Shown one piece after another: positions 1 through 8,354 of a stretch of 33,537 nucleotides of DNA. Source of the DNA: Vibrio splendidus 12E03 (lineage in GTDB: Bacteria > Pseudomonadota > Gammaproteobacteria > Enterobacterales > Vibrionaceae); contig NZ_AJZD02000035.1 in assembly GCF_000272105.2 (NCBI RefSeq), positions 1 to 33,537 on the forward strand, given 5' to 3'. A program made the translations under genes and the position numbers. The notes beneath the pieces are model-generated. The model ran no database searches, was not told where the DNA came from, and saw nothing but the letters and a program-made list of their open reading frames with translations. Every line of letters begins with the position of its first letter. The stretch's first letter is position 1.

Positions 1-207
1 CAATGGCAGTTGCTTGCGCCAGCCTATTTCGCCAATCGTCAATGCATCACGTAAATGTGCCGGTAGAATGTCTTTCCACGTTGGTTTAGTCTCTTCTCTC
101 CAACGAACCCACAACAGGAAAAACATTGGAATAAAGGCCAACAACCACAATGGTCGGATAAAATGAAACTGGGTAAAGAACTGTTGTATCGTGAGAGAAT
201 CAGGCAT
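1..207 (-). CDS. BatB-like VWA/TPR membrane protein, N-terminal part only
   Basis: The start codon ATG lies at 207-205 and the frame is open to the window edge, giving the first 69 residues. They begin MPDSLTIQQFFTQFHF and contain one clear membrane helix at about residues 17-34 (PLWLLAFIPMFFLLWV), followed by a basic juxtamembrane segment. The start overlaps the 3' end of the BatA-like gene by 8 bases, which implies translational coupling. In MoxR-DUF58-DUF4381-BatA operons the next gene is normally a second VWA protein, often with TPR repeats, so that is the inferred identity. No VWA motif is inside the window, so the family call rests on position and the N-terminal helix. Confidence 0.7.
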   Translation of the reverse strand, partial: MPDSLTIQQFFTQFHFIRPLWLLAFIPMFFLLWVRWREETKPTWKDILPAHLRDALTIGEIGWRKQLPL

Positions 208-1279
208 CACTCTCTCCTTTCAAATTCTTAGCCGAAGAAGCGAGCAGCGATCTTCGGCGTATCGTTGCTAAGCTGAATGCGGTCAAATACATCACTACAA
301 CAATCGCCATCAAGTAGTGGTGCAGCCCCTGTTTAGGGCGATAAGTGGTGCTCTCATACAGCTGAGGTTCTAGCTCACCAATCTGAGCATAGGCTTTGGT
401 CAGTTCGTCGCGGTTAAGCGCTTCAAAGGCTTCGCCACCAGACTCTTGAGCCACACGCTTGATGGTTTCCATATCCAGAGCAACCTCTCCAACGGTTTGC
501 GGATCGCCCATCGCAATAACGTGAATTCGAACGCCTTTAGCCTTCGCGACTTTTGCTGCATCGATAGGCTCAACAAAACTTCCTGTATCATTGCCGTCTG
601 TTAATACGATCACGACTTTCTCTTTTTCGTTGGTGTCGACGTTTGAATCTTGAACGGCAGCACTTTGCTTTTCACTCTGCTCAAACACCTTGATCGCCAA
701 GCCAATTGCATCGCCTAGGTGGGTACTTTGCCCTGCCATAGCGACATCGGTTTGATTAAGCAGTTCAAGCCACACATCTTGGTCGGCAGTGAGTGGCGTT
801 TGTACAAATGCTGCATCACCAAACAGAATCAAACCTAATCGGTCGCCCTTTCGAGTTTTAACGAAGTCAGCTAACACCTCTTTGGTTGCGTCTAAGCGAG
901 AAATCTTATCTCCTTGTTTAGAGGTAAAATCTTGTTCCGCCATTGAGCCGGATAAATCGACAACCACCATGACATCACGGCCCAATTGTTCACGAACTTG
1001 TGGCTCACCTAAAATGGTTGGTTTAGCTAACGCACAAACCACTAATACCCAAGTAATAATCAACGTGGTGCGCTGCCACCAACTTGGTGTTAACTGGCTT
1101 GCCCCTTCAGATGGCGCCTCGCCAATCGCTTCTACCAACTCACTGAAAAATGGCACCTTAATGGCCATTTGCTTGGTGCGATAAGCAGGTACGGCCAAGT
1201 AGACCAACAGAGGCAATGGCAACGCGATAAACCACAATGGATGTGCGAACTCAAAGCTGGCAGATAAACTATCAAACAC
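200..1279 (-). CDS. BatA-like VWA-domain membrane protein
   Basis: The protein is anchored in the inner membrane with a von Willebrand factor A domain facing the periplasm. I chose the GTG start at 1279: it has an AGGGG ribosome binding site, overlaps the DUF4381 stop by 8 bases and gives 359 residues. In-frame starts at 1309 and 1327 would lie deeper inside the DUF4381 gene. Two N-terminal helices (about residues 12-30 and 72-88) precede the VWA domain. The MIDAS motif is visible as DLSGS at 108-112, with the later TPLT and LTDGND elements, so metal binding looks intact. A last helix lies near 325-345. Families of this kind act with MoxR ATPases in stress tolerance or assembly of envelope complexes. 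The exact role here is unknown. Confidence 0.88.
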   Translation of the reverse strand: MFDSLSASFEFAHPLWFIALPLPLLVYLAVPAYRTKQMAIKVPFFSELVEAIGEAPSEGASQLTPSWWQRTTLIITWVLVVCALAKPTILGEPQVREQLGRDVMVVVDLSGSMAEQDFTSKQGDKISRLDATKEVLADFVKTRKGDRLGLILFGDAAFVQTPLTADQDVWLELLNQTDVAMAGQSTHLGDAIGLAIKVFEQSEKQSAAVQDSNVDTNEKEKVVIVLTDGNDTGSFVEPIDAAKVAKAKGVRIHVIAMGDPQTVGEVALDMETIKRVAQESGGEAFEALNRDELTKAYAQIGELEPQLYESTTYRPKQGLHHYLMAIVVVMYLTAFSLATIRRRSLLASSAKNLKGESDA

Positions 1280-1832
1280 TATCTTGCCCCTCTGTTGTCG
1301 CTTGTACATTCGGTTTTGTTTGTACATCGGGTTTATGAAATTTTAACCACATCATCGCGGTTTGAATTACCTCCAAGCGCTGTTCAAAGGTCAAACGCAC
1401 CTTTGGGTCGATTAAGCTTTGCATCCACAGCCCCGAGACTTCATCGGTAAAGAAAGCATTACTCTTTGTATTCGTGCCAGAACTAACAGGCAGATAAGCA
1501 TTCAAGCGATTTACATAGGCTTGGCCAAACAATTTGGCATTGCCGCTGTCTAGATAACGAAGCACCACTTTGAGCACCTTGAAGGTTCGCTCGGTTGAGT
1601 TTTTGTCTCGAGCATCCAATACCATGAGTTCTTGAAGTGCTTCTTTACGATAACGATTATTCCACCATCTTAGCGCCAAGCGATAAGCTAGATAAAACGC
1701 AACCAATAGCAAGGCAACGCCGAGGATCTTCCAACCGATCGTTTGGGGAAACCAGCTAACGCTATCGGGAATCGTTACATCGCGCAGTTCGCGAAGGATA
1801 TAAGTACTAGGAGGCGTATGTTCAACGGCCAT
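1272..1832 (-). CDS. DUF4381 single-helix membrane protein
   Basis: This 186-residue protein has one strong membrane helix at about residues 32-50 (ILGVALLLVAFYLAYRLAL) followed by a basic WWNNRYRKEA stretch and a soluble helical cytoplasmic tail. Length, topology and position between DUF58 and BatA genes match the DUF4381 family. Its ATG shares a base with the TAA stop of the DUF58 gene (TAATG), and a GGAGGG site precedes it, so translation is coupled. It presumably helps to bridge the MoxR/DUF58 cytoplasmic components and the membrane VWA proteins. This role is inferred from operon structure, because the family has no established biochemical activity. Confidence 0.82.
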   Translation of the reverse strand: MAVEHTPPSTYILRELRDVTIPDSVSWFPQTIGWKILGVALLLVAFYLAYRLALRWWNNRYRKEALQELMVLDARDKNSTERTFKVLKVVLRYLDSGNAKLFGQAYVNRLNAYLPVSSGTNTKSNAFFTDEVSGLWMQSLIDPKVRLTFEQRLEVIQTAMMWLKFHKPDVQTKPNVQATTEGQDSV

Positions 1833-2794
1833 TAGCGCCCTCCTACTAGCTTTTGAAGCTGTGAAATATGATTACCCGAGGTGTCTAATTCGATATAAGG
1901 AAGGTTTTTCATCGCCATTAATTTAGCAAGAGATTGTTTTTGAAGTGCCGCTTTTTGAGCAAGGCTCTCGCTCGCAAGGTTAACCTTAGATTGGCTATCG
2001 AGATTGAGCTGAAAACGACCATCGCCCACCACCCAGTTCGCGCTAGCAAGATCATGAGGCAGTGATTGCTCTAATGGATCGGACACCATGATGGCAAGGA
2101 TGTCATTGTGTTGCTGTAGCTGCTTGAGTCGATCAAGGTGTTGTTCTTGGCAGTCACGCCAATCGCTAATAAAGATTAAGGTCGACTGTTTTAGTCTCAT
2201 TCGCTTGATCAGTTCAATCCATTGACTGAACCCGACACCCTCGCTGTCACTCACACTCACACCTAAGCTTTGATTGGCTTTAGTAAGGTGTTTAAGTTGA
2301 GCAAGCAAATCAGACTGTGAACGCTGTGCTTTGGTATGGAACAGCTTTTGATATGAGGCTAAAACGAAGCCGACGCGGTCGCCATCTTTCAGTACTCGCC
2401 ATCCACACAGTGCCGCCACTTCAGCAGCGACAACGGATTTCATGGTGTTTTGAGAAGCAAAAAACATCGAGCTACGCTGATCGACGCAGATCATCACATT
2501 ACGGTCTTTCTCTTCGGTATAGCTTCGAACATGAGGCTTACCTGTGCGCATGGTAACTTTCCAATCGAGATTGCGAATATCATCACCCAGTTGGTAATGA
2601 CGCAACTCCTCAAAGTTCAACCCTCGACCACGGAATAGAGAATTATGTCGACCCGACAATACACTGCCTGCCTTTAGATGAGGCAACAGAGAAAACGACT
2701 CAGCTTGAGCCTGTATTCGCACTAACCTTGAATAGTCACAATATAAGCGAGGATCAAGGCCTTGCGATTTGGGAGCTTGTGTTGGCTTCGCCAT
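1832..2794 (-). CDS. DUF58 domain protein of a MoxR operon
   Basis: The 320-residue protein carries the DUF58 signature at about residues 54-78: FRGRGLNFEELRHYQLGDD followed by IRNLDW. The rest has a VWA-like fold with a hydrophobic strand ending in ISDWRD. It has no signal peptide or membrane helix, so it is probably cytoplasmic. It begins 12 bases after the moxR-type gene, with a GGGGG ribosome binding site before the ATG, and its stop overlaps the next start. DUF58 proteins occur almost always beside MoxR ATPases and VWA proteins. They are thought to be MoxR clients or adaptors, but their biochemistry is not settled. Confidence 0.88.
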   Translation of the reverse strand: MAKPTQAPKSQGLDPRLYCDYSRLVRIQAQAESFSLLPHLKAGSVLSGRHNSLFRGRGLNFEELRHYQLGDDIRNLDWKVTMRTGKPHVRSYTEEKDRNVMICVDQRSSMFFASQNTMKSVVAAEVAALCGWRVLKDGDRVGFVLASYQKLFHTKAQRSQSDLLAQLKHLTKANQSLGVSVSDSEGVGFSQWIELIKRMRLKQSTLIFISDWRDCQEQHLDRLKQLQQHNDILAIMVSDPLEQSLPHDLASANWVVGDGRFQLNLDSQSKVNLASESLAQKAALQKQSLAKLMAMKNLPYIELDTSGNHISQLQKLVGGR

Positions 2795-2806
2795 GACGCC
2801 CCCTAG

Positions 2807-3790
2807 TTATCCGATCTCAACATTATCAAGCAGTTCTTCAACCACTCTTTGATGGTCAACACCATCGGCCAATGCGTCATAAGAGAGTGAGAATCGGTGA
2901 CCTAATACGGTAGGTAGCATTGCACGCACATCGTCTAACGTGACATGGTCACGCCCTTGTAACCACGCATAAGCGCGAGCACATTTATCCAATGCGATTG
3001 AAGCTCGTGGGCTTGAGCCAATTTCAATCCACTTTGATAGATTTGATTCTGGGTAACGCTCGGGCTTACGTGTCGCCATCACCAAGGCAACAATGTAGTT
3101 TTCGACTAAATCAGACACCGCTATTTCAGGAAGCTGACGACGCGCTTCAAGCACCAATTCAGGTTCAATGTGTTGCGGTGTGACCAGCTCTGAGCTCGTT
3201 TCGCTGCCTAACTCTTCGCTACGCACTAGTCGAATGATGTCGCGTTCCGCTTCGTCTTCTGGATAATCGACCGTCACTTTCATGATGAAACGGTCCATCT
3301 GCGCCTCAGGTAGCGGATACGTACCTTCTTGTTCAACTGGGTTTTGAGTCGCCAAGACCATGAACAAGTCAGGAAGGATGTGAGTTTGGCCACCCACAGT
3401 TATCGTGCCTTCCGCCATCGCTTCAAGCAGCGCCGCTTGCACCTTGGCAGGCGCACGGTTCACTTCATCGGCTAGAACAATGCTGTTGAAAATAGGACCC
3501 GGTTGGAAATGCAGTTGAGGCTTGCCATCCAGTTCTTGATACACCTCAGTACCTGTCACATCTGATGGCAATAAGTCAGGCGTGAACTGAATACGACCAA
3601 AGCTTGTGTTCAACAAATTCGCCAAAGACTTGACCGAGCGTGTTTTCGCAGTGCCGGGAAGCCCTTCTAGAAGCACATGGCCATTGGTCAATAATCCGAT
3701 TACCAGAGCCCGAACGACGTGACTCTGACCGATAACACTTTTCTCTGTCTGTTCAATCAGTTGGTTTATTGCTTGTTGCGCATGGTTCAT
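2807..3790 (-). CDS. MoxR-family AAA+ ATPase
   Basis: The 327-residue cytoplasmic ATPase has Walker A GLPGTAKT at 43-50, Walker B VLADEVNR near 105-112 and the sensor-1 region VLATQNPVEQEGTYPLPEAQ. The C-terminal AAA lid follows (SPRASIALDKCARAYAWLQG). This is the MoxR subgroup layout and the usual length. The ATG follows an AAGGGAAG site. It is the first gene of a tight operon with DUF58, DUF4381 and two VWA genes. MoxR ATPases act as chaperones that mature or remodel protein complexes through their VWA partners. The client here is not known; the cytochrome gene directly upstream on the same strand is one candidate by position only. Confidence 0.93.
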   Translation of the reverse strand: MNHAQQAINQLIEQTEKSVIGQSHVVRALVIGLLTNGHVLLEGLPGTAKTRSVKSLANLLNTSFGRIQFTPDLLPSDVTGTEVYQELDGKPQLHFQPGPIFNSIVLADEVNRAPAKVQAALLEAMAEGTITVGGQTHILPDLFMVLATQNPVEQEGTYPLPEAQMDRFIMKVTVDYPEDEAERDIIRLVRSEELGSETSSELVTPQHIEPELVLEARRQLPEIAVSDLVENYIVALVMATRKPERYPESNLSKWIEIGSSPRASIALDKCARAYAWLQGRDHVTLDDVRAMLPTVLGHRFSLSYDALADGVDHQRVVEELLDNVEIG

Positions 3791-3840
3791 AGGTCTTCCC
3801 TTATTTCAATCTGGCTGCGTACATCCTACTCACAAGCTCC

Positions 3841-3855
3841 ATAACTATTAGTTAT
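3841..3855. promoter_or_regulatory. Short perfect inverted repeat upstream of the moxR operon
   Basis: ATAACTA and TAGTTAT flank a single central T in the 95-base gap between the cytochrome stop and the moxR start. It lies about 50-65 bases upstream of the moxR ATG and could be an operator. No T-run follows it, so it does not look like a terminator. Confidence 0.35.
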
Positions 3856-3885
3856 AAACACCATAGCCACGTCAGTTCTGGCGCT

Positions 3886-6252
3886 TTATTTCAGCATAGC
3901 TTTCAATTGGTTAATCGCCTCCAGTGGCGCCACCTTACTCAATGATGAAATGCACTGTTCAAATGCTTTCGGCACACCCGGTATATGGCTGTTTCGCGCC
4001 AACACTTCACACTGTGCATACAAATGTTGAGGGTTTCGGCTAAATTGATAAGCCTTGTGCAATGACTTGCTTGCCGCAAGCACATCCGACTTCTCTAAAG
4101 CCAAGCCGTACACATACCAATATTGCGGGTCGGTTTGTGCGGTTTCTGCTGCTTGTTTTAGATAGTTAGTTGCTTGTTTGTAGTCTTTCACTCGCAGCAT
4201 TGATAGCCCTGCACTGTATGGCAACACACTCGATTTAGGTTGTGCTTGAATGCCTTGTTTCAATGTCGCTAACGCCTTTGGCTCGTCGCCCAGTGCACGA
4301 TACAAATCAGCCAAGTTGGCGTAGCTGTTTTCGAAGTAAGGCTCAATCTCGATAGCACCTTGATAAAACTCAATCGCTTTGTCGTGCTGACCTAAATCTC
4401 TATAAACGTTACCTAAATTCGTGCGGCCAAAACCTCTGTCTGAATTGAATTGTTGTATCTCAATGTACTCTTCTAATGCAGGCTTGATTTGGTCTTTCTG
4501 CAGCGGATTCATTTCTGCCCAGTAACGGACTAGCGTGCCTGCGGTTTCTGATCGAATCGACAATACAGGGTCCTTCAATAGTGGCTCTAGGATCTGCCAG
4601 CGATCAGTGAATGGGAAGCCAGACGAGCCTTGCACAACACCCAAGCGGATCATTTCGTCATCGTGTTTCACCGCTCTCGCCAATGAGATAAGCGTGTTCT
4701 TGCCCGTATTACCACCTAAACGTTCTAAGCTCGATGCTCGAATGATATTGCTTAAGCTGGAATCCTGAGCCGAATACGCCAACGCATCCTCTGCCCCTCG
4801 GTGCCCTATTGAGTCAGCATAAAAGGCCACGGCAAAATGCTGCTGGTTACGATACTTAGAATCAGGGAACCATTTACCGATTTGTTGATCGGCCCATTGA
4901 TCAGTTTGGTCTTCATGACAGCTAGTACACACGTTGGGTGTTTGAATATGTTGGCTAATATCTGGACGTGGAATATGCCAGCTGTGGTCACGCCTTGGAT
5001 CGACTTCCATGTACGTCGTTTCTGGCATGTGACAAGTGGTACATTGTGAAGCCTCGGTATTGGCTTCATGGAACGTGTGCTTTTCAGGCGTGTATTCAGA
5101 GGCAATGTGACATTGACTACACACAGCTTCTTCAGCAATTTTCAGTTCTGCAGTATGGTGATCGTGACAGTTAGTACAAGTGACGCCTTTCTCTGCCATC
5201 ACTGATTGTAAGAAAGATCCGTAAACGTAATCTTCATCGTAGATTTGACCATCGTTGTGGTAAAGCTCAGGGGTAATTAAGCTCAGGCGATACTTATCAA
5301 AGAATGACTCGTTCACGTGGTCACCCGTTTCATTCAACTGAGTACGTCGGCTGTGGCATTGAGCACAGGTTTGAACTTGATTGGTATGGATGATGTCTTT
5401 TGGTTGCAGGGTTGAATTACCCTCTTGATAGATCCACTCTTTCACCGATTTCGACAAGTCGCGGTCAAAACCATAATGCGCCGAGACTTGAGCATCCTTT
5501 CCACCATTGGCTTTGGCTAGCTTGGCCTGTTCAACGTGCTCACTCGCAGGGCCATGACACGCTTCACAACCGACATTAATTTCAGACCAAGTGGTGTTGT
5601 AGGTATTACTTGCGCTGTCGTAGTTCTTTTCTAGGTTCGTTGAGTGGCAGTCTGCACACATGAAGTTCCAGTTCTGACCACTGTTGGTCCAGTAGAATTC
5701 ATCAGTGTTGGTGGTATCTGGATAGAGGTGAAACCAGCGTTGTCCGCCTTCGCCATCACTGCGAGAATCCCAAGCGAAAGGAATCAACTGTACGCGCCCG
5801 TCTTCAAACTCAACCATGTACTGTTGTAGAGGTTCAAAGGCAAAGGTATAGCTGATTTTGTAATCTTTGAATTGGCCGTCTGGCCCTTCGATGTTGACCC
5901 AAAACTCATCACCTTTGCGAAAAAAACGGTTGGGCTTTCCTTTATGAGTCACGGTTTGATCGTCGAAGTTGCCCAACACAGATTCATCGTCGGCGTGCTT
6001 CATCGCCATATCATGATGAGAACCTTGCCACGCTTCTACTTCTGCTGTGTGACAGTCGATACAAGCTTCAGATCCAATATACGTTGCTTTAGAGTTGGCA
6101 TGCGAAGCTTCTGATCCAACGGATAAAGCCTGTTCATTGGCATGCGCATTGAAACTAAGCATCGACAACATAGGTAAAGACAACATTGCGGATAATACTG
6201 CAACTCGCTGGTGTTTCAATCCGTTCACTAGCAAGCACAACCATGCAGACAT
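3886..6252 (-). CDS. Exported octahaem cytochrome c with C-terminal HEAT/TPR repeats
   Basis: The 788-residue protein begins with a long signal sequence ending near SFNAHA. It has eight CXXCH haem c sites, at residues 64, 199, 229, 296, 359, 378, 404 and 442, arranged like the cytochrome c554 and multihaem nitrite/hydroxylamine-type families. All sites are the standard CXXCH form, so no lysine-ligated NrfA-type CXXCK haem is seen. Residues of about 480-590 resemble HEAT-type repeats (LGVVQGSSG, RSETAGTLVRYWAEM), and about 605-740 are TPRs. The ATG follows an AAGGA site. The protein should be periplasmic and need the Ccm haem-attachment machinery. The repeat half probably binds a partner protein. 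Substrate and electron partners are unknown. The gene could be co-transcribed with moxR, which starts 95 bases downstream. Confidence 0.88.
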   Translation of the reverse strand: MSAWLCLLVNGLKHQRVAVLSAMLSLPMLSMLSFNAHANEQALSVGSEASHANSKATYIGSEACIDCHTAEVEAWQGSHHDMAMKHADDESVLGNFDDQTVTHKGKPNRFFRKGDEFWVNIEGPDGQFKDYKISYTFAFEPLQQYMVEFEDGRVQLIPFAWDSRSDGEGGQRWFHLYPDTTNTDEFYWTNSGQNWNFMCADCHSTNLEKNYDSASNTYNTTWSEINVGCEACHGPASEHVEQAKLAKANGGKDAQVSAHYGFDRDLSKSVKEWIYQEGNSTLQPKDIIHTNQVQTCAQCHSRRTQLNETGDHVNESFFDKYRLSLITPELYHNDGQIYDEDYVYGSFLQSVMAEKGVTCTNCHDHHTAELKIAEEAVCSQCHIASEYTPEKHTFHEANTEASQCTTCHMPETTYMEVDPRRDHSWHIPRPDISQHIQTPNVCTSCHEDQTDQWADQQIGKWFPDSKYRNQQHFAVAFYADSIGHRGAEDALAYSAQDSSLSNIIRASSLERLGGNTGKNTLISLARAVKHDDEMIRLGVVQGSSGFPFTDRWQILEPLLKDPVLSIRSETAGTLVRYWAEMNPLQKDQIKPALEEYIEIQQFNSDRGFGRTNLGNVYRDLGQHDKAIEFYQGAIEIEPYFENSYANLADLYRALGDEPKALATLKQGIQAQPKSSVLPYSAGLSMLRVKDYKQATNYLKQAAETAQTDPQYWYVYGLALEKSDVLAASKSLHKAYQFSRNPQHLYAQCEVLARNSHIPGVPKAFEQCISSLSKVAPLEAINQLKAMLK

Positions 6253-6274
6253 AACATTCCTTGTTTTTATACAT

Positions 6275-6291
6275 CCTTATGCTTAATAAGG
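6275..6291. promoter_or_regulatory. Inverted repeat just upstream of the octahaem cytochrome start
   Basis: CCTTAT and ATAAGG flank a 5-base centre (GCTTA), ending 22 bases before the ATG. It could be an operator or a leader hairpin. The repeat is short, so chance is possible. Confidence 0.3.
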
Positions 6292-6389
6292 TAGACGTAA
6301 AAACAACGAATTTACAATTATTTAGTGGCAGTGAGCTTGATTGTTGTGACTCATATTCACGACTGGTATTTACTCATCGATATGCGCAT

Positions 6390-6415
6390 AAAAAAAGAGC
6401 TCCGAAGAGCTCTTT
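6390..6415 (-). terminator. Rho-independent terminator of the first sulfatase gene
   Basis: Read on the minus strand, AAAGAGCTC and GAGCTCTTT pair perfectly around a stable TTCG tetraloop and run into a T-tract. It lies about 45 bases past the sulfatase stop and separates that gene from the cytochrome gene. Confidence 0.88.
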
Positions 6416-6460
6416 CGTGTTAGTAGTTTCATCAAGCCATCAGTTTCAATAAACCAAAGC

Positions 6461-8008
6461 TTACTTGTTATGGTTCTCTTGGAGTTTTTCCATAACCTGA
6501 TCCAAGCTAAAGCTTGCTGCTTTTTGACGTGGCGGGTATTCAGCAAATGTTTCTAAGAATTTGCCAACATACGCTTGAGCAGGAACAAACATATAAGCAT
6601 GGTCTAACAGCCAGTCGTAGTATGTGTTCGATGTAATATCTGCATTTTCGTATGGGTCCATACGCAGGTTAAATAGCTTAGGAAGACGTAACGTCACGAA
6701 CGGTTCTGACCAAATCTGCATGGTACCCGTTGCACGCTGCTCCATGAACACCGCTTTCCATTGGTTGTAACGAAGCGCCGCTAAATCACCATCATCGGTA
6801 AAGTAGAAGACCTCATGACGACGACCTTTCTCTTCTTCGCCAGTTAGGTAAGGAAGGAAGTTATAACCATCTAGGTGAACCTTAAACGTTTTATCGCCTG
6901 CAGTATGACCTTTCAGCAGTTTCTCTTTGATCTGATCATCACCAGCGGCTGCAACGAAGGTTGGCATCCAGTCCATGTGGTGCATAATTTCGTTAGAAAC
7001 GCTACCCGGTTCAATCTTACCTGGCCAACGAACCATTGCTGGTACACGGTATGCGCCTTCCCAGTTGGTGTTTTTCTCACCACGGAACGGTGTTGTACCC
7101 GCATCAGGCCAAGAGTTCATGTGTGGACCATTATCCGTTGAGTAGAAAACAATCGTGTTGTCTTTGATACCCAACTCGTCGACTTGTTTCAGTAGTTGAC
7201 CAACGTGGCGATCGTGCTCCACCATACCATCAGCGTAGTTACCAACACCTGTCACACCCTTACTGTCCGCTTTAACGTGAGTTCTAAAGTGCATACGTGT
7301 AGCATTCCACCAAACAAAGAATGGCTTGTCGGCTTTCACTGCGCGATCCATGAAATCAAGCGCGGCATCGAGCGTTTCTTCATCGACCGTTTCCATACGC
7401 TTACGTGTTAATGGACCCGTATCTTCAATCTTGCCGTCAGCAAATGATTTGATAACACCACGCGGGCCAAATTTTTTACGAAACTCTGGGTCGGTTGGGT
7501 AATCTTCATTTTCTGGTTCTTCTTCAGCATTTAGGTGGTAAAGGTTGCCAAAAAATTCGTCAAACCCGTGTGCTGTTGGAAGGAATTCATCTTTATCGCC
7601 AAGGTGGTTTTTACCAAATTGACCTGTCATGTACCCCATAGGTTTAAGCATTTCTGCAATCGTTGCATCCTCCGCTTGCAAACCAATGTCTGCTCCTGGA
7701 AGGCCTACTTTACTTAAACCCGTTCTAAGAACACTTTGACCCGTGATGAACGTTGAGCGGCCAGCGGTACAAGACTGCTCAGCGTAATAATCGGTAAACA
7801 TCATGCCTTCTTTGGCGATGCTATCAATATTTGGAGTGCGGTAGCCCATTAAGCCAAATGTGTACGCACTCACATTGGATTGACCAATGTCGTCCCCCCA
7901 AATGACCAGTATATTTGGCTTTTCTGCTGCAAAAGTGGCGCTAGACGCGGCCATCATTGCTGTACCCAAAATCGCTAATCGACGTTTAGCGCCATACTTC
8001 GCTGTCAT
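6461..8008 (-). CDS. Exported arylsulfatase-family sulfatase (CTAGR type)
   Basis: The protein hydrolyses sulfate esters, probably in the periplasm on algal or animal glycan fragments; the substrate cannot be read from sequence. I chose the ATG at 8008 because GAGG precedes it at the right distance, giving 515 residues. A signal peptide ends near ATFA before AEKPNILVIWGDD, the first metal-binding motif. The formylglycine signature is CTAGR, with Cys at residue 80 to be oxidised, followed by GQFGKNHLGD and the second metal motif FYSTDNGPH. The C-x-A-x-R form is the variant accepted by radical-SAM maturases (anSME). No maturase is in the window. A paralog is divergent at 8355. The C-terminal subdomain is complete. 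Confidence 0.92.
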   Translation of the reverse strand: MTAKYGAKRRLAILGTAMMAASSATFAAEKPNILVIWGDDIGQSNVSAYTFGLMGYRTPNIDSIAKEGMMFTDYYAEQSCTAGRSTFITGQSVLRTGLSKVGLPGADIGLQAEDATIAEMLKPMGYMTGQFGKNHLGDKDEFLPTAHGFDEFFGNLYHLNAEEEPENEDYPTDPEFRKKFGPRGVIKSFADGKIEDTGPLTRKRMETVDEETLDAALDFMDRAVKADKPFFVWWNATRMHFRTHVKADSKGVTGVGNYADGMVEHDRHVGQLLKQVDELGIKDNTIVFYSTDNGPHMNSWPDAGTTPFRGEKNTNWEGAYRVPAMVRWPGKIEPGSVSNEIMHHMDWMPTFVAAAGDDQIKEKLLKGHTAGDKTFKVHLDGYNFLPYLTGEEEKGRRHEVFYFTDDGDLAALRYNQWKAVFMEQRATGTMQIWSEPFVTLRLPKLFNLRMDPYENADITSNTYYDWLLDHAYMFVPAQAYVGKFLETFAEYPPRQKAASFSLDQVMEKLQENHNK

Positions 8009-8154
8009 AGAAACCTCTTCGTAAGTTATTTGCATCCTGCCCTACAACGTATAGTTCATTTTTTGCGCATACGCGAGATTAACTAAGCTATTAATCTTTT
8101 TGTCATTTTTATTGAGATATGGATACAGAAGTCATCGATAAGGTTTACGGCATC

Positions 8155-8176
8155 AAACATGATAAGGATCACACAT
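8155..8176. promoter_or_regulatory. CRP-like binding site
   Basis: The core reads CATGA, six bases, TCACA. That matches 8 of the 10 core positions of the TGTGA-N6-TCACA consensus, with a perfect right half and favourable flanking T/A bases. Carbon-catabolite control of glycan sulfatases would fit the context, but this is a pattern match by eye. Confidence 0.4.
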
Positions 8177-8186
8177 ACAAACTAAG

Positions 8187-8204
8187 GGGTTATTCTGGTA
8201 ACCC
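8187..8204. promoter_or_regulatory. Inverted repeat, candidate operator for both sulfatase genes
   Basis: GGGTTA and TAACCC are perfect inverted repeats around TTCTGG. The element lies about midway between the divergent starts, where a shared regulator could act on both genes. No T-run follows it on either strand. Confidence 0.42.
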
Positions 8205-8354
8205 ACTGGAACTGATATGAATCAATAGGTTAACTAGACATCATAACGATTGGTTATAAGCACTATAAAAGGACGGAACGAAATTTTGGGAATAACATTT
8301 GCTCATCGATGTGTTGCTCTAACGCATTAATCTTAAAAGTGAATCGGAGTCCTT

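Larger units (their letters stand above)
8009..8354. other. Divergent promoter region between the two sulfatase genes
   Basis: This 346-base AT-rich region separates the two sulfatase starts and must hold both promoters. It contains a CRP-like site (8155-8176) and a perfect GGGTTA/TAACCC inverted repeat (8187-8204), both near its centre. I see no coding region or RNA gene in it. Confidence 0.7.

Noticed and set aside
4806..5138. 110-codon minus-strand frame inside the octahaem cytochrome gene
   Set aside because: It is an alternative phase of the same strand within a frame whose haem motifs prove it to be the coding one.
6913..7411. Cysteine- and histidine-rich frames opposite or beside the first sulfatase gene
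   Set aside because: They are shadows of the strongly coding sulfatase frame, with no starts or homology signal of their own.
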